A DNA stretch of 64,000 nt from Coriaria nepalensis (lineage: Eukaryota; Streptophyta; Magnoliopsida; Cucurbitales; Coriariaceae), in contig CP114493.1 in NCBI GenBank assembly GCA_027186245.1, forward strand, positions 4,595,501 through 4,659,500, read 5' to 3'. Each line of letters begins with the position of its first letter. The first letter of the stretch is position 1. The position numbers and the translations under genes are program-made. The notes under the pieces are model-generated. The model made no database searches, was not told the DNA's origin, and saw nothing but the letters and a program-made list of their open reading frames with translations. Shown piece after piece: positions 12,101 through 25,398 of the stretch.

Positions 12101-15100
12101 TTTAAGGTGGAATAAACGCATCCATATCCCCCAGATATTATTAATGTGTTGTGCACGAAACTCATGTTTGAAGTGCGAAAATAGAATTCATTGGAACCGC
12201 CTTCATATGGTTCAATGACTTGAGAAGACTCATCGACATGATTCTAAGGTGAAACAAAAATGCACAAATATCCCCCAAATGTCGTCAGCATGTTGTGCAC
12301 GAAACTCATGATTCAAGTGCGAAAATAGAATTCGTTCGACTCGCCTTAATATGATTCAGTGGCTTGAGGTGACTCATTAACATGATTTTAGAATGGAATA
12401 AATGCATACATATCCCCTTAATATTATTAACTTGTTGTGCACCAAACTCATGTTTGGAGTGCAAAAATAGAATTCATTGGAACCGCCTTCATATGGTTGA
12501 ATGACTTGAGATGACTCATTGACATAATTTTAAGGTGAAACAAATACACACATATCCCCCAATAGTCGTTAGCATGTTTTGCACAAAACTCATGATCGAA
12601 GTGGGTAAATAGAATTCGTTCAGCTCGCCTTAATATGTGATTCATTGGCTTTAGGTGACTCATTGACATGATTTTAGGGTGAAATAAATACATACATAAC
12701 CGCCAAAGATTATTAACATGTTATGCACCAAACTCATGTTTGAATTGTGAAAATTTAATTCATTAGAACCGCCTTCATATGGTTCAATTACTTGAGATGA
12801 ATCATTGACATGATTTTATGGTGAAACAAATGCATACATATCCCCCAAAGGTCATCAACATGTTATGCACGAAACTCATATTTGAAGTGCGAAAATAGAA
12901 TTTGTTCGAACAGCCTTCATATAATTCATTGGCTTGACGTGGCTCGTCGACATAATTTTAAGGTGGAATAAACGCATCCATATCCCCCAGATATTATTAA
13001 TGTGTTGTGCACGAAACTCATGTTTGAAGTGCGAAAATAGAATTCATTGGAACCGCCTTCATATGGTTCAATGACTTGAGAAGACTCATCGACATGATTC
13101 TAAGGTGAAACAAAAATGCACAAATATCCCCCAAATGTCGTCAGCATGTTGTGCACGAAACTCATGATTCAAGTGCGAAAATAGAATTCGTTCGACTCGC
13201 CTTAATATGATTCAGTGGCTTGAGGTGACTCATTAACATGATTTTAGAATGGAATAAATGCATACATATCCCCTTAATATTATTAACTTGTTGTGCACCA
13301 AACTCATGTTTGGAGTGCAAAAATAGAATTCATTGGAACCGCCTTCATATGGTTCAATGACTTGAGATGACTCATTGACATAATTTTAAGGTGAAACAAA
13401 TACACACATATCCCCCAATAGTCGTTAGCATGTTTTGCACAAAACTCATGATCGAAGTGGGTAAATAGAATTCGTTCAGCTCGCCTTAATATGTGATTCA
13501 TTGGCTTTAGGTGACTCATTGACATGATTTTAGGGTGAAATAAATACATACATAACCGCCAAAGATTATTAACATGTTATGCACCAAACTCATGTTTGAA
13601 TTGTGAAAATTTAATTCATTAGAACCGCCTTCATATGGTTCAATTACTTGAGATGAATCATTGACATGATTTTATGGTGAAACAAATGCATACATATCCC
13701 CCAAAGGTCATCAACATGTTATGCACGAAACTCATATTTGAAGTGCGAAAATAGAATTTGTTCGAACAGCCTTCATATAATTCATTGGCCTGACGTGGCT
13801 CGTCGACATAATTTTAAGGTGGAATAAACGCATCCATATCCCCCAGATATTATTAATGTGTTGTGCACGAAACTCATGTTTGAAGTGCGAAAATAGAATT
13901 CATTGGAACCGCCTTCATATGGTTCAATGACTTGAGAAGACTCATCGACATGATTCTAAGGTGAAACAAAAATGCACAAATATCCCCCAAATGTCGTCAG
14001 CATGTTGTGCACGAAACTCATGATTCAAGTGCGAAAATAGAATTCGTTCGACTCGCCTTAATATGATTCAGTGGCTTGAGGTGACTCATTAACATGATTT
14101 TAGAATGGAATAAATGCATACATATCCCCTTAATATTATTAACTTGTTGTGCACCAAACTCATGTTTGGAGTGCAAAAATAGAATTCATTGGAACCGCCT
14201 TCATATGGTTCAATGACTTGAGATGACTCATTGACATAATTTTAAGGTGAAACAAATACACACATATCCCCCAATAGTCGTTAGCATGTTTTGCACAAAA
14301 CTCATGATCGAAGTGGGTAAATAGAATTCGTTCAGCTCGCCTTAATATGTGATTCATTGGCTTTAGGTGACTCATTGACATGATTTTAGGGTGAAATAAA
14401 TACATACATAACCGCCAAAGATTATTAACATGTTATGCACCAAACTCATGTTTGAATTGTGAAAATTTAATTCATTAGAACCGCCTTCATATGGTTCAAT
14501 TACTTGAGATGAATCATTGACATGATTTTATGGTGAAACAAATGCATACATATCCCCCAAAGGTCATCAACATGTTATGCACGAAACTCATATTTGAAGT
14601 GCGAAAATAGAATTTGTTCGAACAGCCTTCATATAATTCATTGGCCTGACGTGGCTCGTCGACATAATTTTAAGGTGGAATAAACGCATCCATATCCCCC
14701 AGATATTATTAATGTGTTGTGCACGAAACTCATGTTTGAAGTGCGAAAATAGAATTCATTGGAACCGCCTTCATATGGTTCAATGACTTGAGAAGACTCA
14801 TCGACATGATTCTAAGGTGAAACAAAAATGCACAAATATCCCCCAAATGTCGTCAGCATGTTGTGCACGAAACTCATGATTCAAGTGCGAAAATAGAATT
14901 CGTTCGACTCGCCTTAATATGATTCAGTGGCTTGAGGTGACTCATTAACATGATTTTAGAATGGAATAAATGCATACATATCCCCTTAATATTATTAACT
15001 TGTTGTGCACCAAACTCATGTTTGGAGTGCAAAAATAGAATTCATTGGAACCGCCTTCATATGGTTGAATGACTTGAGATGACTCATTGACATAATTTTA

Positions 15101-18100
15101 AGGTGAAACAAATACACACATATCCCCCAATAGTCGTTAGCATGTTTTGCACAAAACTCATGATCGAAGTGGGTAAATAGAATTCGTTCAGCTCGCCTTA
15201 ATATGTGATTCATTGGCTTTAGGTGACTCATTGACATGATTTTAGGGTGAAATAAATACATACATAACCGCCAAAGATTATTAACATGTTATGCACCAAA
15301 CTCATGTTTGAATTGTGAAAATTTAATTCATTAGAACCGCCTTCATATGGTTCAATTACTTGAGATGAATCATTGACATGATTTTATGGTGAAACAAATG
15401 CATACATATCCCCCAAAGGTCATCAACATGTTATGCACGAAACTCATATTTGAAGTGCGAAAATAGAATTTGTTCGAACAGCCTTCATATAATTCATTGG
15501 CCTGACGTGGCTCGTCGACATAATTTTAAGGTGGAATAAACGCATCCATATCCCCCAGATATTATTAATGTGTTGTGCACGAAACTCATGTTTGAAGTGC
15601 GAAAATAGAATTCATTGGAACCGCCTTCATATGGTTCAATGACTTGAGAAGACTCATCGACATGATTCTAAGGTGAAACAAAAATGCACAAATATCCCCC
15701 AAATGTCGTCAGCATGTTGTGCACGAAACTCATGATTCAAGTGCGAAAATAGAATTCGTTCGACTCGCCTTAATATGATTCAGTGGCTTGAGGTGACTCA
15801 TTAACATGATTTTAGAATGGAATAAATGCATACATATCCCCTTAATATTATTAACTTGTTGTGCACCAAACTCATGTTTGGAGTGCAAAAATAGAATTCA
15901 TTGGAACCGCCTTCATATGGTTGAATGACTTGAGAAGACTCATTGACATAATTTTAAGGTGAAACAAATACACACATATCCCCCAATAGTCGTTAGCATG
16001 TTTTGCACAAAACTCATGATCGAAGTGGGTAAATAGAATTCGTTCAGCTCGCCTTAATATGTGATTCATTGGCTTTAGGTGACTCATTGACATGATTTTA
16101 GGGTGAAATAAATACATACATAACCGCCAAAGATTATTAACATGTTATGCACCAAACTCATGTTTGAATTGTGAAAATTTAATTCATTAGAACCGCCTTC
16201 ATATGGTTCAATTACTTGAGATGAATCATTGACATGATTTTATGGTGAAACAAATGCATACATATCCCCCAAAGGTCATCAACATGTTATGCACGAAACT
16301 CATATTTGAAGTGCGAAAATAGAATTTGTTCGAACAGCCTTCATATAATTCATTGGCCTGACGTGGCTCGTCGACATAATTTTAAGGTGGAATAAACGCA
16401 TCCATATCCCCCAGATATTATTAATGTGTTGTGCACGAAACTCATGTTTGAAGTGCGAAAATAGAATTCATTGGAACCGCCTTCATATGGTTCAATGACT
16501 TGAGAAGACTCATCGACATGATTCTAAGGTGAAACAAAAATGCACAAATATCCCCCAAATGTCGTCAGCATGTTGTGCACGAAACTCATGATTCAAGTGC
16601 GAAAATAGAATTCGTTCGACTCGCCTTAATATGATTCAGTGGCTTGAGGTGACTCATTAACATGATTTTAGAATGGAATAAATGCATACATATCCCCTTA
16701 ATATTATTAACTTGTTGTGCACCAAACTCATGTTTGGAGTGCAAAAATAGAATTCATTGGAACCGCCTTCATATGGTTCAATGACTTGAGATGACTCATT
16801 GACATAATTTTAAGGTGAAACAAATACACACATATCCCCCAATAGTCGTTAGCATGTTTTGCACAAAACTCATGATCGAAGTGGGTAAATAGAATTCGTT
16901 CAGCTCGCCTTAATATGTGATTCATTGGCTTTAGGTGACTCATTGACATGATTTTAAGGTGAAATAAATACATACATAACCCCCAAAGATTATTAACATG
17001 TTATGCACCAAACTCATGTTTGAATTGTGAAAATTTAATTCATTAGAACCGCCTTCATATGGTTCAATTACTTGAGATGAATCATTGACATGATTTTATG
17101 GTGAAACAAATGCATACATATCCCCAAAAGGTCATCAACATGTTATGCACGAAACTCATATTTGAAGTGCGAAAATAGAATTTGTTCGAACAGCCTTCAT
17201 ATAATTCATTGGCCTGACGTGGCTCGTCGACATAATTTTAAGGTGGAATAAACGCATCCATATCCCCCAGATATTATTAATGTGTTGTGCACGAAACTCA
17301 TGTTTGAAGTGCGAAAATAGAATTCATTGGAACCGCCTTCATATGGTTCAATGACTTGAGAAGACTCATCGACATGATTCTAAGGTGAAACAAAAATGCA
17401 CAAATATCCCCCAAATGTCGTCAGCATGTTGTGCACGAAACTCATGATTCAAGTGCGAAAATAGAATTCGTTCGACTCGCCTTAATATGATTCAGTGGCT
17501 TGAGGTGACTCATTAACATGATTTTAGAATGGAATAAATGCATACATATCCCCTTAATATTATTAACTTGTTGTGCACCAAACTCATGTTTGGAGTGCAA
17601 AAATAGAATTCATTGGAACCGCCTTCATATGGTTGAATGACTTGAGATGACTCATTGACATAATTTTAAGGTGAAACAAATACACACATATCCCCCAATA
17701 GTCGTTAGCATGTTTTGCACAAAACTCATGATCGAAGTGGGTAAATAGAATTCGTTCAGCTCGCCTTAATATGTGATTCATTGGCTTTAGGTGACTCATT
17801 GACATGATTTTAGGGTGAAATAAATACATACATAACCGCCAAAGATTATTAACATGTTATGCACCAAACTCATGTTTGAATTGTGAAAATTTAATTCATT
17901 AGAACCGCCTTCATATGGTTCAATTACTTGAGATGAATCATTGACATGATTTTATGGTGAAACAAATGCATACATATCCCCCAAAGGTCATCAACATGTT
18001 ATGCACGAAACTCATATTTGAAGTGCGAAAATAGAATTTGTTCGAACAGCCTTCATATAATTCATTGGCCTGACGTGGCTCGTCGACATAATTTTAAGGT

Positions 18101-21100
18101 GGAATAAACGCATCCATATCCCCCAGATATTATTAATGTGTTGTGCACGAAACTCATGTTTGAAGTGCGAAAATAGAATTCATTGGAACCGCCTTCATAT
18201 GGTTCAATGACTTGAGAAGACTCATCGACATGATTCTAAGGTGAAACAAAAATGCACAAATATCCCCCAAATGTCGTCAGCATGTTGTGCACGAAACTCA
18301 TGATTCAAGTGCGAAAATAGAATTCGTTCGACTCGCCTTAATATGATTCAGTGGCTTGAGGTGACTCATTAACATGATTTTAGAATGGAATAAATGCATA
18401 CATATCCCCTTAATATTATTAACTTGTTGTGCACCAAACTCATGTTTGGAGTGCAAAAATAGAATTCATTGGAACCGCCTTCATATGGTTGAATGACTTG
18501 AGATGACTCATTGACATAATTTTAAGGTGAAACAAATACACACATATCCCCCAATAGTCGTTAGCATGTTTTGCACAAAACTCATGATCGAAGTGGGTAA
18601 ATAGAATTCGTTCAGCTCGCCTTAATATGTGATTCATTGGCTTTAGGTGACTCATTGACATGATTTTAGGGTGAAATAAATACATACATAACCGCCAAAG
18701 ATTATTAACATGTTATGCACCAAACTCATGTTTGAATTGTGAAAATTTAATTCATTAGAACCGCCTTCATATGGTTCAATTACTTGAGATGAATCATTGA
18801 CATGATTTTATGGTGAAACAAATGCATACATATCCCCCAAAGGTCATCAACATGTTATGCACGAAACTCATATTTGAAGTGCGAAAATAGAATTTGTTCG
18901 AACAGCCTTCATATAATTCATTGGCTTGACGTGGCTCGTCGACATAATTTTAAGGTGGAATAAACGCATCCATATCCCCCAGATATTATTAATGTGTTGT
19001 GCACGAAACTCATGTTTGAAGTGCGAAAATAGAATTCATTGGAACCGCCTTCATATGGTTCAATGACTTGAGAAGACTCATCGACATGATTCTAAGGTGA
19101 AACAAAAATGCACAAATATCCCCCAAATGTCGTCAGCATGTTGTGCACGAAACTCATGATTCAAGTGCGAAAATAGAATTCGTTCGACTCGCCTTAATAT
19201 GATTCAGTGGCTTGAGGTGACTCATTAACATGATTTTAGAATGGAATAAATGCATACATATCCCCTTAATATTATTAACTTGTTGTGCACCAAACTCATG
19301 TTTGGAGTGCAAAAATAGAATTCATTTGAACCGCCTTCATATGGTTCAATGACTTGAGATGACTCATTGACATAATTTTAAGGTGAAACAAATACACACA
19401 TATCCCCCAATAGTCGTTAGCATGTTTTGCACAAAACTCATGATCGAAGTGGGTAAATAGAATTCGTTCAGCTCGCCTTAATATGTGATTCATTGGCTTT
19501 AGGTGACTCATTGACATGATTTTAAGGTGAAATAAATACATACATAACCGCCAAAGATTATTAACATGTTATGCACCAAACTCATGTTTGAATTGTGAAA
19601 ATTTAATTCATTAGAACCGCCTTCATATGGTTCAATTACTTGAGATGAATCATTGACATGATTTTATGGTGAAACAAATGCATACATATCCCCCAAAGGT
19701 CATCAACATGTTATGCACGAAACTCATATTTGAAGTGCGAAAATAGAATTTGTTCGAACAGCCTTCATATAATTCATTGGCTTGACGTGGCTCGTCGACA
19801 TAATTTTAAGGTGGAATAAACGCATCCATATCCCCCAGATATTATTAATGTGTTGTGCACGAAACTCATGTTTGAAGTGCGAAAATAGAATTCATTGGAA
19901 CCGCCTTCATATGGTTCAATGACTTGAGAAGACTCATCGACATGATTCTAAGGTGAAACAAAAATGCACAAATATCCCCCAAATGTCGTCAGCATGTTGT
20001 GCACGAAACTCATGATTCAAGTGCGAAAATAGAATTCGTTCGACTCGCCTTAATATGATTCAGTGGCTTGAGGTGACTCATTAACATGATTTTAGAATGG
20101 AATAAATGCATACATATCCCCTTAATATTATTAACTTGTTGTGCACCAAACTCATGTTTGGAGTGCAAAAATAGAATTCATTGGAACCGCCTTCATATGG
20201 TTGAATGACTTGAGATGACTCATTGACATAATTTTAAGGTGAAACAAATACACACATATCCCCCAATAGTCGTTAGCATGTTTTGCACAAAACTCATGAT
20301 CGAAGTGGGTAAATAGAATTCGTTCAGCTCGCCTTAATATGTGATTCATTGGCTTTAGGTGACTCATTGACATGATTTTAGGGTGAAATAAATACATACA
20401 TAACCGCCAAAGATTATTAACATGTTATGCACCAAACTCATGTTTGAATTGTGAAAATTTAATTCATTAGAACCGCCTTCATATGGTTCAATTACTTGAG
20501 ATGAATCATTGACATGATTTTATGGTGAAACAAATGCATACATATCCCCCAAAGGTCATCAACATGTTATGCACGAAACTCATATTTGAAGTGCGAAAAT
20601 AGAATTTGTTCGAACAGCCTTCATATAATTCATTGGCCTGACGTGGCTCGTCGACATAATTTTAAGGTGGAATAAACGCATCCATATCCCCCAGATATTA
20701 TTAATGTGTTGTGCACGAAACTCATGTTTGAAGTGCGAAAATAGAATTCATTGGAACCGCCTTCATATGGTTCAATGACTTGAGAAGACTCATCGACATG
20801 ATTCTAAGGTGAAACAAAAATGCACAAATATCCCCCAAATGTCGTCAGCATGTTGTGCACGAAACTCATGATTCAAGTGCGAAAATAGAATTCGTTCGAC
20901 TCGCCTTAATATGATTCAGTGGCTTGAGGTGACTCATTAACATGATTTTAGAATGGAATAAATGCATACATATCCCCTTAATATTATTAACTTGTTGTGC
21001 ACCAAACTCATGTTTGGAGTGCAAAAATAGAATTCATTGGAACCGCCTTCATATGGTTGAATGACTTGAGATGACTCATTGACATAATTTTAAGGTGAAA

Positions 21101-24100
21101 CAAATACACACATATCCCCCAATAGTCGTTAGCATGTTTTGCACAAAACTCATGATCGAAGTGGGTAAATAGAATTCGTTCAGCTCGCCTTAATATGTGA
21201 TTCATTGGCTTTAGGTGACTCATTGACATGATTTTAGGGTGAAATAAATACATACATAACCGCCAAAGATTATTAACATGTTATGCACCAAACTCATGTT
21301 TGAATTGTGAAAATTTAATTCATTAGAACCGCCTTCATATGGTTCAATTACTTGAGATGAATCATTGACATGATTTTATGGTGAAACAAATGCATACATA
21401 TCCCCCAAAGGTCATCAACATGTTATGCACGAAACTCATATTTGAAGTGCGAAAATAGAATTTGTTCGAACAGCCTTCATATAATTCATTGGCTTGACGT
21501 GGCTCGTCGACATAATTTTAAGGTGGAATAAACGCATCCATATCCCCCAGATATTATTAATGTGTTGTGCACGAAACTCATGTTTGAAGTGCGAAAATAG
21601 AATTCATTGGAACCGCCTTCATATGGTTCAATGACTTGAGAAGACTCATCGACATGATTCTAAGGTGAAACAAAAATGCACAAATATCCCCCAAATGTCG
21701 TCAGCATGTTGTGCACGAAACTCATGATTCAAGTGCGAAAATAGAATTCGTTCGACTCGCCTTAATATGATTCAGTGGCTTGAGGTGACTCATTAACATG
21801 ATTTTAGAATGGAATAAATGCATACATATCCCCTTAATATTATTAACTTGTTGTGCACCAAACTCATGTTTGGAGTGCAAAAATAGAATTCATTGGAACC
21901 GCCTTCATATGGTTCAATGACTTGAGATGACTCATTGACATAATTTTAAGGTGAAACAAATACACACATATCCCCCAATAGTCGTTAGCATGTTTTGCAC
22001 AAAACTCATGATCGAAGTGGGTAAATAGAATTCGTTCAGCTCGCCTTAATATGTGATTCATTGGCTTTAGGTGACTCATTGACATGATTTTAAGGTGAAA
22101 TAAATACATACATAACCGCCAAAGATTATTAACATGTTATGCACCAAACTCATGTTTGAATTGTGAAAATTTAATTCATTAGAACCGCCTTCATATGGTT
22201 CAATTACTTGAGATGAATCATTGACATGATTTTATGGTGAAACAAATGCATACATATCCCCCAAAGGTCATCAACATGTTATGCACGAAACTCATATTTG
22301 AAGTGCGAAAATAGAATTTGTTCGAACAGCCTTCATATAATTCATTGGCTTGACGTGGCTCGTCGACATAATTTTAAGGTGGAATAAACGCATCCATATC
22401 CCCCAGATATTATTAATGTGTTGTGCACGAAACTCATGTTTGAAGTGCGAAAATAGAATTCATTGGAACCGCCTTCATATGGTTCAATGACTTGAGAAGA
22501 CTCATCGACATGATTCTAAGGTGAAACAAAAATGCACAAATATCCCCCAAATGTCGTCAGCATGTTGTGCACGAAACTCATGATTCAAGTGCGAAAATAG
22601 AATTCGTTCGACTCGCCTTAATATGATTCAGTGGCTTGAGGTGACTCATTAACATGATTTTAGAATGGAATAAATGCATACATATCCCCTCAATATTATT
22701 AACTTGTCGTGCACCAAACTCATATTTGAATTGCAAAAATAGAATTCATTGGAACCGCCTTCATACGGTTCAATGACTAGAGATGACTCATTGACATGAT
22801 TTTAAGGTAAAACAAATGCAGACATATCCCCCAATAGTCGTTAGCATGTTTTGCACAAAACTCATGATCGAAGTGGGTAAATAGAATTCGTTCAGCTCGC
22901 CTTAATATGTGATTCATTGGCTTTAGGTGACTCATTGACATGATTTTAAGGTGAAATAAATACATACATAACCCCCAAAGATTATTAACATGTTATGCAC
23001 CAAACTCATGTTTGAATTGTGAAAATTTAATTCATTAGAACCGCCTTCATATGGTTCAATTACTTGAGATGAATCATTGACATGATTTTATGGTGAAACA
23101 AATGCATACATATCCCCCAAAGGTCATCAACATGTTATGCACGAAACTCATATTTGAAGTGCGAAAATAGAATTTGTTCGAACAGCTTTCATATAATTCA
23201 TTGGCTTGACGTGGCTCGTCGACATAATTTTAAGGTGGAATAAACGCATCCATATCCCCCAGATATTATTAATGTGTTGTGCACGAAACTCATGTTTGAA
23301 GTGCGAAAATAGAATTCATTGGAACCGCCTTCATATGGTTCAATGACTTGAGAAGACTCATCGACATGATTCTAAGGTGAAACAAAAATGCACAAATATC
23401 CCCCAAATGTCGTCAGCATGTTGTGCACGAAACTCATGATTCAAGTGCGAAAATAGAATTCGTTCGACTCGCCTTAATATGATTCAGTGGCTTGAGGTGA
23501 CTCATTAACATGATTTTAGAATGGAATAAATGCATACATATCCCCTCAATATTATTAACTTGTTGTGCACCAAACTCATGTTTGGAGTGCAAAAATAGAA
23601 TTCATTGGAACCGCCTTCATATGGTTCAATGACTTGAGATGACTCATTGACATAATTTTAAGGTAAAACAAATGCAGACATATCCCCCAATAGTCGTTAG
23701 CATGTTTTGCACAAAACTCATGATCGAAGTGGGTAAATAGAATTCGTTCAGCTCGCCTTAATATGTGATTCATTGGCTTTAGGTGACTCATTGACATGAT
23801 TTTAAGGTGAAATAAATACATACATAACCGCCAAAGATTATTAACATGTTATGCACCAAACTCATGTTTGAATTGTGAAAATTTAATTCATTAGAACCGC
23901 CTTCATATGGTTCAATTACTTGAGATGAATCATTGACATGATTTTATGGTGAAACAAATGCATACATATCCCCCAAAGGTCATCAACATGTTATGCACGA
24001 AACTCATATTTGAAGTGCGAAAATAGAATTTGTTCGAACAGCCTTCATATAATTCATTGGCTTGACGTGGCTCGTCGACATAATTTTAAGGTGGAATAAA

Positions 24101-25398
24101 CGCATCCATATCCCCCAGATATTATTAATGTGTTGTGCACGAAACTCATGTTTGAAGTGCGAAAATAGAATTCATTGGAACCGCCTTCATATGGTTCAAT
24201 GACTTGAGAAGACTCATCGACATGATTCTAAGGTGAAACAAAAATGCACAAATATCCCCCAAATGTCGTCAGCATGTTGTGCACGAAACTCATGATTCAA
24301 GTGCGAAAATAGAATTCGTTCGACTCGCCTTAATATGATTCAGTGGCTTGAGGTGACTCATTAACATGATTTTAGAATGGAATAAATGCATACATATCCC
24401 CTTAATATTATTAACTTGTTGTGCACCAAACTCATGTTTGGAGTGCAAAAATAGAATTCATTGGAACCGCCTTCATATGGTTCAATGACTTGAGATGACT
24501 CATTGACATAATTTTAAGGTGAAACAAATACACACATATCCCCCAATAGTCGTTAGCATGTTTTGCACAAAACTCATGATCGAAGTGGGTAAATAGAATT
24601 CGTTCAGCTCGCCTTAATATGTGATTCATTGGCTTTAGGTGACTCATTGACATGATTTTAAGGTGAAATAAATACATACATAACCGCCAAAGATTATTAA
24701 CATGTTATGCACCAAACTCATGTTTGAATTGTGAAAATTTAATTCATTAGAACCGCCTTCATATGGTTCAATTACTTGAGATGAATCATTGACATGATTT
24801 TATGGTGAAACAAATGCATACATATCCCCCAAAGGTCATCAACATGTTATGCACGAAACTCATATTTGAAGTGCGAAAATAGAATTTGTTCGAACAGCCT
24901 TCATATAATTCATTGGCTTGACGTGGCTCGTCGACATAATTTTAAGGTGGAATAAACGCATCCATATCCCCCAGATATTATTAATGTGTTGTGCACGAAA
25001 CTCATGTTTGAAGTGCGAAAATAGAATTCATTGGAACCGCCTTCATATGGTTCAATGACTTGAGAAGACTCATCGACATGATTCTAAGGTGAAACAAAAA
25101 TGCACAAATATCCCCCAAATGTCGTCAGCATGTTGTGCACGAAACTCATGATTCAAGTGCGAAAATAGAATTCGTTCGACTCGCCTTAATATGATTCAGT
25201 GGCTTGAGGTGACTCATTAACATGATTTTAGAATGGAATAAATGCATACATATCCCCTCAATATTATTAACTTGTCGTGCACCAAACTCATATTTGAATT
25301 GCAAAAATAGAATTCATTGGAACCGCCTTCATACGGTTCAATGACTAGAGATGACTCATTGACATGATTTTAAGGTAAAACAAATGCAGACATATCCC
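9135..25398 (+). repeat. Satellite, young 856-bp hexamer HOR, block 2
   Basis: The array resumes with m5 (9135) and m6 (9279). Eighteen full 856-bp copies follow, starting at 9421 and every 856 bp to 23973 and ending at 24828. The block closes with m1-m3 (24829-25256) and a variant m4 (25257-25398). Units differ at a few linked markers: GGTTGAATGAC or GGTTCAATGAC in m4, TTTAGGGTG or TTTAAGGTG at the end of m5, and GGCCTGACG or GGCTTGACG in m1. Block 1 carries only the GGTTCAATGAC/TTTAAGG/GGCTTG form; block 2 mixes both. No gene is present. Confidence 0.97.
22689..22830 (+). repeat. Old-type m4 monomer inside a young HOR copy
   Basis: In the HOR copy starting at 22261, m4 is replaced by a variant with AACTTGTCGTGCACC, TACGGTTCAATGACTAGAG and AAGGTAAAACAAATGCAGAC. 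The same sequence closes the block at 25257-25398, exactly 2,568 bp (three units) downstream, and resembles the A' monomers of the older satellite to the right. The next copy (m4 at 23545) carries only the downstream half of this variant, so it is a mosaic. Confidence 0.88.

Noticed and set aside
9880..21253. TTTAGGG in some HOR units, the plant telomere heptamer
   Set aside because: A single heptamer per unit produced by one base change from TTTAAGG. Never in tandem, so not telomeric.
460..24677. Repeated minus-strand reading frames of ~81 codons, one per 856-bp unit
   Set aside because: They arise because m5 is 144 bp (48 codons), so the frame stays open into the neighbouring monomers and the peptide repeats itself. 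Copies follow the satellite period exactly, and there is no domain, start context or codon bias.
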